Origin: Rosa chinensis
Taxonomy: Eukaryota > Streptophyta > Magnoliopsida > Rosales > Rosaceae
Direction of reading: 5' to 3'
Assembly: GCF_002994745.2 (NCBI RefSeq)
Contig: NC_037092.1
Location: forward strand, 2,718,501 to 2,782,500
DNA length: 64,000 bases
The translations under genes and the position numbers were made by a program. The notes below the pieces were generated by a model. That model did no database searches and was not told the DNA's origin. It saw nothing but the letters and a program-made list of their open reading frames with translations. Positions 39,773 through 50,303 of this stretch are shown piece by piece. Numbering within the stretch: the stretch's first letter is position 1; each line of letters opens with the position of its first letter.

Positions 39773-41204
39773 GTACAAGTTCGTGGCATTTGGTAATCAA
39801 GATAAATTAGAAAAACCCTAGAGAGAGAAAAAGTGAGAGCTCCCGTCCATGTCCGGCGGCGAGCCCTGCGCCGTCGTCGGACGGGCTTTGTCCATTCTGT
39901 GTGAGTTTGGTGTGTTCGAGGTGGCTTTTTGGAAGAGGAAGGCCGAGTTGGGAGTCAGATTTTGGTTCTGGACTTGCGGTACTTGTTGACGGCGTGGATC
40001 GGTGGGGGTTGTTGGCTTAGATCAATGGGGTTTGGATCGATGCGGAGTGGATTGGAACGAGTTGGATCGGCGCGATATCGGAGATTGACTGGCGGCCTCT
40101 AATCCGTGGCGGCGCTGGGTAGTTTCAGATCGGATCTGGTTCGTCATGGATCAGATCTGGGATGCGCGTTGGGTGATCTGTCGTTGGAGGCGGCCGTGAT
40201 GAGGCTGGTGCGAGGTGGTGGAGGGGGTGGGGCTTGTATGCTATCAGGGATTGGCCGGCGATGCCTGGTTGATGGTAGTCGGGGTCTGATGGCGGGGGTG
40301 GGCACTGACAGAAACTCCTCCTCGCTTATGTCGGGTGTGGTGGTACGCCGGTGGAGGTGCTGCGGTCGTGATGGAACGATGGTAGGGACGAACGGGTAGA
40401 GCAGGTTTTGGCTAATGGGCTTGAGCAGTCCGTATGGGGTCTGGGCTTGGTCTTGGGCCTGGATTAAGGTATTGGGCTGCTTTTTGTTTGATTGGTTGGT
40501 AGGTGGAGATCGTGGTGGATGGGGCGCCGCTGGTGGTGGTGAGATGGTGGATCAGGTTTGCCATGGTGGCGGGCTTGGTTGTTACTAGTGTTTTCGGGTC
40601 TGGTTTTATTTTATTGTTGGTAATAAGACACTACTAAAGGTGTGGCAGAGACGATCTTCTATGTCGCGGTCTCGGAGATCGTTCCTGTTCTGGAGTTGGG
40701 TCAGCAGCGGTGGCGAAACAGTCTAGCTAGACAATCATCCTTGGCCTTCTAGTGGGTCCTTCCTATCTGGGATCGGGTCGGAGGCGATGGTGTTTTGGAG
40801 CAGTGGTGGATGGATGGTGTCGACAATATGGTGGTGATGGTGTAGGGTTTTATTTAGTCCCAGGTCTGAAAGTCCGGCAATCCTTTTGGTTGAGTTTAGG
40901 TCACAATGAGTGTTGGCTTGGTCGATTAAAAGCTGGTCAGGAGAACTCTGGTGGGTGAGTTTAGTGTCGACACAAGTGAGTTGTCTAGTTTTAGAGTTCT
41001 TACTGGCTGGACGAGAGGTGAGATGTCAAGGGTTCACTGCTCCTGCGCTTTTGTCTTTGTCATACAGTTGTAGTGCAAGTTTAGAGTCAGTATATAGAGT
41101 TCCAGTGGGAAGTCTAGAGGCAATTTCTGCATAAGAGATGTCGCCTAAAACTCGTTGTAAGCAGTTCATTATTAATGAAGTTCTTATTTGATCAAAAAAA
41201 AAAA
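39773..41204 (+). mobile_element. Poly-A retroposon (LINE-like, non-coding)
   Basis: AAAAATACCTCCTACT (39757-39772) recurs with one mismatch at 41200-41215, right after an A-run. That is the 16-bp target duplication plus poly-A tail expected of target-primed insertion. The body starts near AACCCTAGAGAGAGAAA, is G/T-rich and clearly less AT-rich than its surroundings, and has no long frame. It could be a 5'-UTR-rich LINE derivative or a retroposed non-coding transcript. Confidence 0.7.
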
Positions 41205-41215
41205 TACATCCTACT

Positions 41216-41693
41216 AAGTCCCTTATTAATTAATCCTAAAGCCACGTGGTGCGGGTGTCCTATGGAAGAATCTCTCTTCATGCTTTATTATTCTTTTAGA
41301 AAAAAATTGAGCTAGTACCCATTTCTGCTCCAACTAAAAATGTTCTGTACGCGGTGCAACCGTGCAAGTGGTTCCATACATTTGTTCTGTGAAAAAAGTG
41401 GTCCCAATTGTCTATATATTTTATGAAAAAACAAAATAGCTAGCTGTGGCCTATCTACCAAAGCCACATTTTTCTTCCATAAGAAACTTCGCCCCTGTCA
41501 AATCAAGAAGCTTCCCTGTGGTTAATCCGTCATCAGAGATTTACAAGTTTAAATCGAATTATTGTTAGACTAGTTAGTGATAAACTTTACTCGTTGTCAG
41601 TAGGTAATTAGTTTGGATTTGAAAAAAGAAAATAAAAATTCATGTTTATTGACGTTAATTAGTGCGTAAAAATTAATGCGAAATATATCAACT
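41216..41693. other. Spacer between retroposon and MULE
   Basis: No gene or repeat recognised. Confidence 0.35.
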
Positions 41694-41702
41694 ATTCAAG
41701 TA

Positions 41703-42552
41703 GAGAGTTTCTATTGGGACCTCCAAATCTGCTCACTTGACCTCACTCTATTATGAATTATTAAATGACATATATAACCTACTATAAAATGACTATTAAA
41801 GACAATAATTATACCAACAAAATTGTTATATTTATTTTCTCTAGACTTTCCAATTCAATAATATTATATTGCATTCTTTATTATTTTCCCTATCTATTTT
41901 CATTTTCCAATTTCACTACATACTCATTAAAGCATTCATATATATTTAATAAGAAATAAAACTATGATTAAGATAAAAATGTATGATATGCATATTGAAC
42001 GCATATTGGTCAGGGAGAACAAAATAAATTGTATTATGACCTAAATCTAAATCTATCCATTATATTTGCAAAAAGAAGAAAAAAAAATATAGCTAGAAAA
42101 TAAAAATAAATTACAAAATATTTAAATAATTAATCATGAGGTACAGAAAATAGAGAAACATTAAGTAAAAATGATTTAATCCGTTTTTTTTTTTGCACAG
42201 CTAAAAAGAAAAAGTAAATAAAAAAATCACATAATAGTTCATGTTATTTTATTTTTATTAATTTTTAAAACTCAATACCTTGTGTTTGATTTTTTTTTTT
42301 GTTGGATAAGAGATTTATGTTGTCTGATTAAGGAATTGAGATGTAATTAAGATTTATAGAGTAATTAAATCATTGAAATGACTAAGTTTTTTATTTTAAA
42401 GATCTTAGTTTGTTTGTAAATTATATGTGTGAGGTTATTTGAGGAACTTTAGTGAGGTTTAATGAATAAATTTAGTATTTAAAAATTTGATAGGAGGTGT
42501 AAAAAGCATAGAGGTCAAGTGAGAAAATTTGGAGGTTCCAATTAAAAAACTC
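41703..42552. mobile_element. Mutator-like non-autonomous element, AT-rich
   Basis: A perfect 9-bp duplication ATTCAAGTA (41694-41702, 42553-42561) flanks inverted repeats of about 45 bp sharing ACCTCCAAAT and CTCACTTGACCTC. The interior is very AT-rich with no transposase. Confidence 0.88.
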
Positions 42553-42624
42553 ATTCAAGTAAGATACGTGTAGACTTGCAAACCATGATTTCTCCTCTTT
42601 TGGTCTAGTATGGTGGTGGCCGGG

Positions 42625-42649
42625 ATGCTATACAATGGTTGTATAGCAT
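42625..42649. repeat. Perfect 11-bp inverted repeat
   Basis: ATGCTATACAA and TTGTATAGCAT around a 3-bp loop. Too short to call a microRNA; possibly a remnant element end. Confidence 0.6.
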
Positions 42650-42776
42650 TGGTTAATTAACTTAATTTGAAAAATTTACTCAGTTATATAAAAATTATTA
42701 TTTTAAAATTAAACCAGAGTCAAGCCAACACTAGTTAACACAATTTTATCATAAACTTTCAAGTCCTTGAGATGAA

Positions 42777-43052
42777 ATGGCTATAACAGAATATCCTGAA
42801 TGGTTAGACAAAATAAATAAACATGATAATATAGGTTTTAGGATTAATTATATCCTAAGAGTCATTATGAATCAATGCTTAAATGCAAAAGCAAAAACGC
42901 AGATAAAAAACCAAATTAGTAATACTCCTCAGGAAGAAGAAAATGCTGTGATAAAACTTGTAGGGAAACCTGGAAAATTGGGTGTCATCCACCAAGATCT
43001 TCAAAAAAGAGAAGATATAAGTGGAAGTCATTTAAAAGAAAAAATACATTAG
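42777..43052 (+). CDS. Unrecognised 91-codon frame
   Basis: ATG to TAG, starting MAITEYPEWLDKINKHDNIG, rich in K, N and I. I recognise no family and see no ribosome-independent support such as introns or conservation. It may be a chance frame in A-rich DNA or a scrap of an old mobile element. Confidence 0.15.
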   Translation: MAITEYPEWLDKINKHDNIGFRINYILRVIMNQCLNAKAKTQIKNQISNTPQEEENAVIKLVGKPGKLGVIHQDLQKREDISGSHLKEKIH

Positions 43053-43272
43053 AAACAAAAAAAGTTCGGTAAAAACCCAAAATATACACACGCGCGTAGA
43101 CTTGATCGTTTTCATTCCGGGTAGGAGCTTTATAATCAGCTAGTGGCTAGGTATAGGCTAACTAGAGTCTCTAACTATTGGATCTGGGATAAGCTATAGA
43201 CAGGTGTTTCATGGAGTGGTCGTTGCTTGGCTGTGATTGCAGTGAGCTGGCTATAGTGCCTTGTGGACGTTG

Positions 43273-43317
43273 TTGACTTGTATTATTATCAGTACAAACA
43301 CCGTACGTCATATAAAA
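43273..43317 (+). promoter_or_regulatory. W-box and TATA box of the last CRK copy
   Basis: TTGACT at 43273-43278 and TATAAAA at 43311-43317. The TATA box is 53 bp before the ATG at 43370, a normal core promoter spacing. Confidence 0.5.
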
Positions 43318-43369
43318 CCTTTCAACTCACATATACCAAGGGAAACACTAACACAGTCCCCGGCAGCCA

Positions 43370-46300
43370 ATGGTTTCCTCAAGATTTCCATCGATATTAC
43401 TCTCTCTCATTCTGTTACTCCTGACCATCATCCCTCAAACCCTTGCTTTTCTATACAATGAATGCGTAGATGACAAAGGCAATTACACACCTAATAGCAC
43501 GTATGAAGAAAACCTCAAAACGCTTCTCTCCTCTCTTCCCGCTAGCAACGGTAACGGCTATGGCTTTTACAATTCTTCCTATGGCAGCGGGGAAAGCTCT
43601 AAAGATCAAGTTCATGTAATTGCGCTTTGCAGAGGCGATGTTCCGCTGGTTGAATGCCGTAGCTGCCTCAATGATTCAACAAAGGCTCTCCCAGAGCTCT
43701 GTCCCAACCAAAAGGAAGCTATTGGTTGCTCCGACACACTACTAGAAAAACAGGTCATTTCACACGGATGGATTCTGTGTAAATACATCGAAATACACAC
43801 AGAAATATGTTTGTATAGGTAGGTTCACACAATACAACTACAGATTCACAATTCGTACGTGTTGCGAGCGTTGCTAAATCACTTTTACACAGAAAGCTTG
43901 TCTGTGTGAGCTATATTTGGTGGTCCCATATGAATCAATTATATTAATTTCCAAATTTACAAACATTTAATCATTGATTCTCAATTTCCAAATTAAATAT
44001 AACTGATCAATTTATTGATATTACTCAAATATTTAGATATTTATTTTTAGGTCCTCTATTTATTTTCATGTTGTTTTGGGTCCTTCATTGAGATTTTGCA
44101 AATATGGGATCTTTCCTTCCATCATTCTTCATTGAGATTTTGCGAATCTGGGATCTTTCCTTCATCTTCTTCATTGAGATTCGCAAATCTGGGATCTTAT
44201 TGCAGTAAATCATACACAAGTGTATAAGATCCAGTTTCAGAATTCATCTCGGCTACTCAATCTTTGATGCAAAATGGATTAGTAAGTTTGAGATCCAAAT
44301 AAACAACAAACCAAAAGTGATTATATATATACCTTTATGAATCTCGATCTGTTTGCAGAGGTCGATGGTGTCCGATCTGTTTGCCGCGAGAAAGAATCAC
44401 AAGAAAGAGCAAAGTGAGGAAACTGAATTTCAGATTTGGGAATAATCACAAGAAAGAGCAAAGTGAGGAACCTATCTCCTCATCGATAGGTTCGGTGTTT
44501 TGAATAAGAAATCATCTGAATTAGGAAGAGATACAAAATTGCAGAGACATCAATTCCATTACATTGTAAGGCTTCTAACTTTAAGCACTAATCAAACCCA
44601 TAACTCAAACATTAGCTTTCAACTTTCAGCACTAATCAATAATAGAGAGAGGACTGGGTATTAACCGGGTTCTTTACCTGTACTGTAGATGTCAGATCCA
44701 TGAACTGCTAGCTGAGGTAAGATCGATGCTGCTTTTGTTGCCAGAGGATTGGGTATTTAACTTAATATCCTAACTAGCTATCTATTTTGAGAGAGAAAAT
44801 CGGAGAGAGATCTGTGAGAAAGAGAGAGATGGAGAGAATAAAGAGAGATCGGAGATGCATAAATTGCTTCACACGGATTTCTGTGTGAAAACAAAAATAA
44901 GAATAGGTTTCACACGGTAGTCTATGTGTCAACTGAACAGAAAGTTTTGATAAGACAATACGCTGATATCAGAATTTTATACTTTCACATTTTCACACGG
45001 GTTACCATAGGTAAATCAAATTTACACTTATTTGACATGATTAAAAACTAATATTAGAATCTTCCTATTTATAATTTTACACAGATATCCGTGTGAAACA
45101 ATATTTCACACGGAAAACCGTTTGAATTTTTAATTTATCCTCTGACAAATTTATAGGAATATCTGAATTGTACTTTATTTCACATGGACTCCGTGTGTAA
45201 ATTGACTTGAAAATTATTGGGTCCCAGTTTGAACCTTATGTGGCCACAATAGTCTGTGTGGAATATATATACACATGGATTTCTGTGTGTACTATAGCAC
45301 ATTTTACACGGATAATCGTCCGTGTGAACCTCTATGACAACACTTTCCATGTGAAATGACCTGTTTTTCTAGTAGTGACAGTTGTATGCTTCGCTATTCA
45401 AATCGCTCCATTTATGGAACCTTAGAAACTTTGCCTTTTTTCTCTAAAGTGAACCCATTTAACGTCTCAGCGTCAAGCCTGGATGGCTTCAACCAAGAGC
45501 TAAGGAAGTTGCTCAAAATCCTAAAAAGCGAAGCCGCAAAAGATGGTTCCCTTATTAAGTTTGCAACTGGAAACGCCAGCGCTCCAGGCGTCACAACAAT
45601 ATATGCACTTGTACAGTGTACGCCGGATTTGTCCCAGCTAGAGTGCAATGACTGCTTAGACGGTGCCTTAGTAGACATCCCAACCTGTTGTGATGGGAGG
45701 AAAGGTGGGAGAGTCATTAGACCCAGCTGTAACTTCAGATAGGAAGACTTCCGTTTTTTTAACCCTAACGTGGTACTGCCATCAACAATATCTCCTCAGT
45801 CATCAACAATATCTCCTCAGCCAACAACAAATACTTCCACAACTCCCGCAGGTATAGCATGTATCCTATTTATTTCTTAATTTTAAATATGCAAGCAAGT
45901 AACTAATTAGAAAGGACATTAATTACCATACATGTTCCCATAAAATTTTTGTTTTTACGAATTTTTCAGGACTGAAGAATGATAAATCGCGATCTCGAAC
46001 TGTCATCATTATTGTTGTGCCAATCGTTATCTCTCTGGTGCTAATTATATCCCTCTACGTTTGCTTAAAAGCAAGGAATGAGAGAAAGGAAAAACTTGAA
46101 ATACTCCCTGCAGGTAGAGAAACAAATGATTTCGGGTGAACAGATGTATTACTCAATACATAATACTCTTAGTTTTCTTATGTCTTGCAACTTAATTTTT
46201 GGGAACTAACCTAAATGAATTTTGTTAAGTTGTTCCTCAGGTGAAGACAGTCAAGATACCAATGAAATTAGAACTGCGGATTCCTTGCAATTGGACTTTG

Positions 46301-46605
46301 ACACCATCAGAGTTGCAACAAATAACTTTTCTGAAGCAAATAAACTTGGCCAAGGCGGATTTGGTTCTGTTTACAAGGTAACTATGAGAATTGCTTAATA
46401 TCAAACAATTATTAAAAATTAATATATATCCAAATAACAACGAGTTCAACTTTCATTTTCTTGATATGAAACTCATTATTTTCAGGTATATATTTTAATG
46501 GGTACGCTTCTCAATGGAGAAGATATAGCAGTAAAAAGGCTTTCTATAAATTCCGGGCAAGGAAATTTAGAATTTAAAAATGAAGTGTTGTTAGTACCAA
46601 GCTTC
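43370..46605 (+). pseudogene. Last CRK copy, split by CACTA and cut by Gypsy
   Basis: Exon 1 starts at 43370 with signal peptide MVSSRFPSILLSLILLLL. It has the first DUF26 motif (CRGDVPLVECRSC) and is interrupted at 43737 by a CACTA element. It resumes at 45381 (the flanks read on as SDSCMLRYSNRS once the element and one target copy are ignored), with the second motif CTPDLSQLECNDC. A TAG at 45740-45742 replaces a tyrosine-type codon. The membrane exon is 45970-46113. The glycine-loop exon is 46241-46377 ([11 protein letters not shown]). Exon 4 starts at 46486 with five extra in-frame codons, reaches IAVKRLS, loses one base near 46594, and is cut by the second Gypsy at 46606. The remaining kinase exons must lie right of the window, if they exist. 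Confidence 0.88.
43737..45377. mobile_element. CACTA (En/Spm-type) non-autonomous element in a CRK exon
   Basis: The ends read CACTACTAGAAAAACAGGTC and its complement; the inverted repeat is about 28 bp. The 3-bp target duplication is ACA (43734-43736, 45378-45380). Subterminal DNA holds many copies of CACACGG and CCGTGTG, often as short inverted pairs (for example near 45080-45125 and 45302-45335). These are typical transposase-binding repeats of CACTA elements. No transposase frame. A TTCATTGAGATT...GGATCTT motif repeats three times near 44070-44200. Confidence 0.93.
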
Positions 46606-47817
46606 TGTTTGTACCCACATTTGCATGACCACTCAGACGTAGCTAATGTGCATAGTTATTGAATGATTTCTAGTTACAGTTTGCCGCTCAACAAGTAATT
46701 GGGCCGATTGCCAGAAATATTGGCCGATGAACAATTGGACAATTCATCTGGTCCAAGACAAGTCACATAAAAACTAGGCCGATAGAGGGTTTCGAAAGTT
46801 AGGCCATTGGTTATCGGCCGGCCCGTAGTCATTGGTTTATTGTCTAAAAGCCCATTGGCCAATACTCTAATTGGTTTCCAATCCGAAATCAACTAAGAAA
46901 GATAATGGCCGATTGTCAGAGAGGCCGATAAGCGATAAAGATGAAATTTGATCAAGTAGTATTTCAATCGACTTGAAGTTCATGTCAGCCGATGAGGAGA
47001 GTTCAATCCAAGATAGCCTACTTCAAGATTAATTGCAGCCGTTGATGACGTCCATCAAAGCCAATCTGGATAGAGTCCAGCGTCAAGTCAGCCGACGATA
47101 AGTATTGAGGCTGAATCAAGATAGAGTCACTGAGCCAAGAGGAGGCCGAATTCCACTCAACTTCAAAGAGTCAAGAGATCAGTTCAAGTCACAAAGCAGC
47201 CGATATAAATAGAAGCATCGACAGAAGACAACACACACACAACTCCAGAAACTCAAGCCATCAAGCTTTTCTTATTTCGTCTTACCTTTTGCTTTGGTAG
47301 AATTTCCGTCTGTTTCCTTAGTTTATTTGCTCTGCTAGTTACAATCTCAGTTACTTTACCTTTCTTGTAGCCTAGTATCGATTTTGAATTGTTCTCTTTG
47401 TTTTCTTTCAAACAATAGTTAATAATTTGCAGCCATTCCAGTTTTTAGTTTCGTTGTTATTATCTTTTATTTGCTCCTTATTGTCTTTATGCTTTACTTG
47501 TTTGATCGTGCTATTTACTGTTCGTAGTCGCATAGTAGCTATTAATCTTATATTTACTCATACTTTCACAACCATACCTAACTCACCCGACCTTCAACCA
47601 CCAAGTCCTTAATCTAGAGGCATCGAATCGCAGCCGAGAATAAGTTCCTTCCTCGGCTAACAATTGCTTGATAAGTCAGATCTATATCCACTACACCTAC
47701 AGTTGCACACTTGGCCTTCTGGCCGTGTGCTGGCACGCTCCGCATCTATTCATTGAGAAGGACATTTGTTCCTTGATCCCTCGGCTGTATAGGCCGAGGT
47801 GATTTTCAGAGGCAACA
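46606..47817 (+). repeat. 5' LTR of the second Gypsy
   Basis: Starts TGTTTGTACCC and ends about GGCAACA before the primer site; the right edge is approximate because the partner is truncated. It is full of GCCGA/TCGGC words; I count at least 14 by eye. Confidence 0.85.
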
Positions 47818-47822
47818 TCTTT

Positions 47823-47840
47823 TAGCACGCCCAGTGGGAC
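47823..47840 (+). other. Primer binding site of the second Gypsy
   Basis: TAGCACGCCCAGTGGGAC a few bases after the LTR end. It resembles the GCACGCCC...GTGGGAC sites of Tat-type elements. The tRNA is not assigned. Confidence 0.55.
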
Positions 47841-47870
47841 ACAAGATTACTATTTTCTTAGTAAGGTTGA

Positions 47871-49707
47871 ATGCAAGGGAAGGAGGTTAGTCAACAAAAA
47901 CAAGACAACCCATACAGTGTAAACAGGGGAAAGAAGTGTCTTCGGTGTGGAGAGTCAGGACATAATTCAACTTTTTGTCCATCACGGCCGAAGCTCGATC
48001 TTACTCCAATCAGAATGTCACTTGAGTCAAGTGGGAATGGGACCTCAGACGCTTCGTCGGTAGAGCAATCAGCCGATGAACGTAGACCTCAAGAAGTAGC
48101 AAAGACTGCAACAGCCGAACTAGCCGCAAGACAGGAGGCTACACAAGCAGCGGCAGCCGACGCCGCTGCAAGGCAAGAAGACATGAGACGAGCGGCCGCT
48201 GACGCAGCCTTGGCCAGGCAATCTACTGAAAGTTAGTCTAAAGGCTCACCACTTAATGCTTTTCAGAGTGCCTCGAATAGTGCAACCACTCCTGGTGCTA
48301 TCATCTATGCAGCACGAGATGGTAGAGTTAGAGATACTGTGGAAGCTGATTATTTAGGACCGGCAGGAGTGTCAGCCGAGTATATGTACAAAGCATTGAA
48401 TGAGGTTTTTAAATTGCAGACGAATGAACTCGCTGCTCGAGGAGAAATCAACAATAGAACGTTGGTAGATCAGTTAGCTACTGTTTTGGGAGAGAATACT
48501 AACCGATCAATCGGAGGATTGCAAACGTCTCTTGAGCAACTGAACCAAACAATGGCGGCTATGGTGAATGGTCAGAACACTTTGCAAACCTTGCTGATAC
48601 AAAATCAACAAGGCCAACTCAACTAAGCACTTCAACCTCCATGGCAGCAAGCTCATGCTTATGTTCCACAGCCACAGGCTCAGTTTCCTATTGGTGGACA
48701 GCCGTTTCAAGCTCAACCCCTATTTGGAATGGCCAATAATTATGTGCAACAGCCGATAAATAACAACAACGGTTTAGGAGGACAAAATCCACCTAGGAAC
48801 GGGTTGACAGTCGAAGAAATAAGGAGAATATGTGAAGAAACTGTAGGGCCGGCTCCTAGAAGAACGGTCAGGCCAAGATACACCAAACCATATCCGAAAA
48901 GGGTTGAAAACAGAGACTATCCGAGGGGATTCAAATTTCCTGACTTTCCTTTATTCAGTGGAGATGATTACCAATCAACTATAGCACATATTTCCCTGTT
49001 CACAGCACGATGTGCTGAGCATTCTAGAGATGACGATTTGAAGTTGAAGTGGTTTGAGAACTCACTGACCGGCCCTGCTCATGCTTGGTATGTCAACTTG
49101 GCTCCTAATTCTATTCAAAACTGGGCCGACATGGAAAGTGCTTTCCATGAGCAATTCTACAGAGCCAAACCAGAAGTCACAATCGCTGATTTAGCAAAAA
49201 TGTATCAAGAAGCACATGAGTCGGCCCAAGATTTCTTAGATAGATTTAAGGCCGCAAGAAATAAGTGCAGAGTCAATCTGGGAGAGCTAGAGTTTGTTCG
49301 AATACCTCAGCAAGGTCTGAATTATGAATTGCGCAAGAAATATGAGGGAGTTGATATTAGAGACATCTTTGAATTAACCACTAGCGTGGCTAGATATGAG
49401 GCAATCATTAGAGAAGAGACTCAAGCTAGATCAGCTTCAAAGGGAACTTATTATAAGAATCCTACTGTTCATGCTATGGAGGCAAATTTCGAAGGTTTGA
49501 AGGTCGAGGAAGAAGGTTCGGCCGATATCAATGCTGCCGAATTGTTTATAAGCAAACCAGTGGTTTATAAAGCCCTTGCAAAGCCAACAAACCCAATCAA
49601 GGATAAACCTCAGCCGATAACCTACAATACCAAAGATGGCACACCCTTAAGATTGACACCTACCCGCACTTACACTTTTGATATCACAAAGGCATCAACT
49701 TCTTGCT
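47871..49707 (+). pseudogene. Gag of the second Gypsy
   Basis: ATG at 47871. A CCHC knuckle (CLRCGESGHNSTFC) lies at residues 23-36, unusually at the N-terminus. An alanine-rich helical stretch follows, with TAG at 48234 and TAA at 48624. The capsid-type Retrotrans_gag domain is at about 48920-49420 (LKLKWFENSLTGPAHAWYV; ESAQDFLDRFKAARNKC). A one-base shift near 49690 moves the frame into the following segment. Confidence 0.88.
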
Positions 49708-50169
49708 GAGAAAGTAATTAAATTGCCAAACGGCCATGTTATACCTAAGGCCGATGAAACTAGAAATAAGTCTTATTGTAAATTTCACAATTCATGGAAG
49801 CATTCTACTAACAATTGTGTGGTTTACCGTGATACTTTGCAGGATCTCATTGAAAAAGGAAAGCTGAAGTTTCCAGAGACGAGCAAACCAGCTCAGCTTG
49901 TCGATACCGACCCTTTTCCAATCAACATGGTGTACGTCAACTTCCTAAGAGGTCACAGGAGGAATTGGCCAAATGTGAACTTGTCTGATCCTAGGGCCCG
50001 AATGAGGTATATGTTTCGTGACCAGAGGAGGGAACCAGTTTATGACAGTCAGGATGAGGATGCATACGATATGATAATGCCACCGGCTTTGAAGGCCTCA
50101 TCGTCATCTACTTCAAAAGTACCGCCGACCAGCGCTGTGATTCTGTGCAGCCGTTGCAACTATAGGTAA
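49690..50169 (+). pseudogene. Gag C-terminal zinc-like segment of the second Gypsy
   Basis: Contains CKFHNSWKHSTNNC followed by RDTLQDLIEKGKLKFPE, the counterpart of CTYHEDARHNTNLC in the first Gypsy element, so it is a clade feature. It ends at TAG (50167-50169). The next 130 bp hold several stops before the long frame at 50304. Confidence 0.8.
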
Positions 50170-50303
50170 CCCTCAATAATCTTCTGCAAATCAAGAACCA
50201 AGAGTTAGCTACTGATCAACAGGTAAAGCCTGGGTTAAAAGCCCCAACTAATTGTGAAGAAAGTAAGAAGAAAGACTCAGGAGGGAAACATGCTGGCAAT
50301 GAA

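Larger units (their letters stand above)
42562..43310. other. Upstream region of the last CRK copy
   Basis: Contains the perfect inverted repeat at 42625-42649 and the short frame at 42777-43052. No other coding signal. Confidence 0.4.

Noticed and set aside
40106..41134. Gly/Val-rich frames in the retroposon
   Set aside because: They follow from its G/T-rich composition; no known motif.
43737..45377. Intron of the last CRK gene
   Set aside because: The ends are CACTA and its complement with a 3-bp target duplication, not GT-AG, and other CRKs have no intron at this position.
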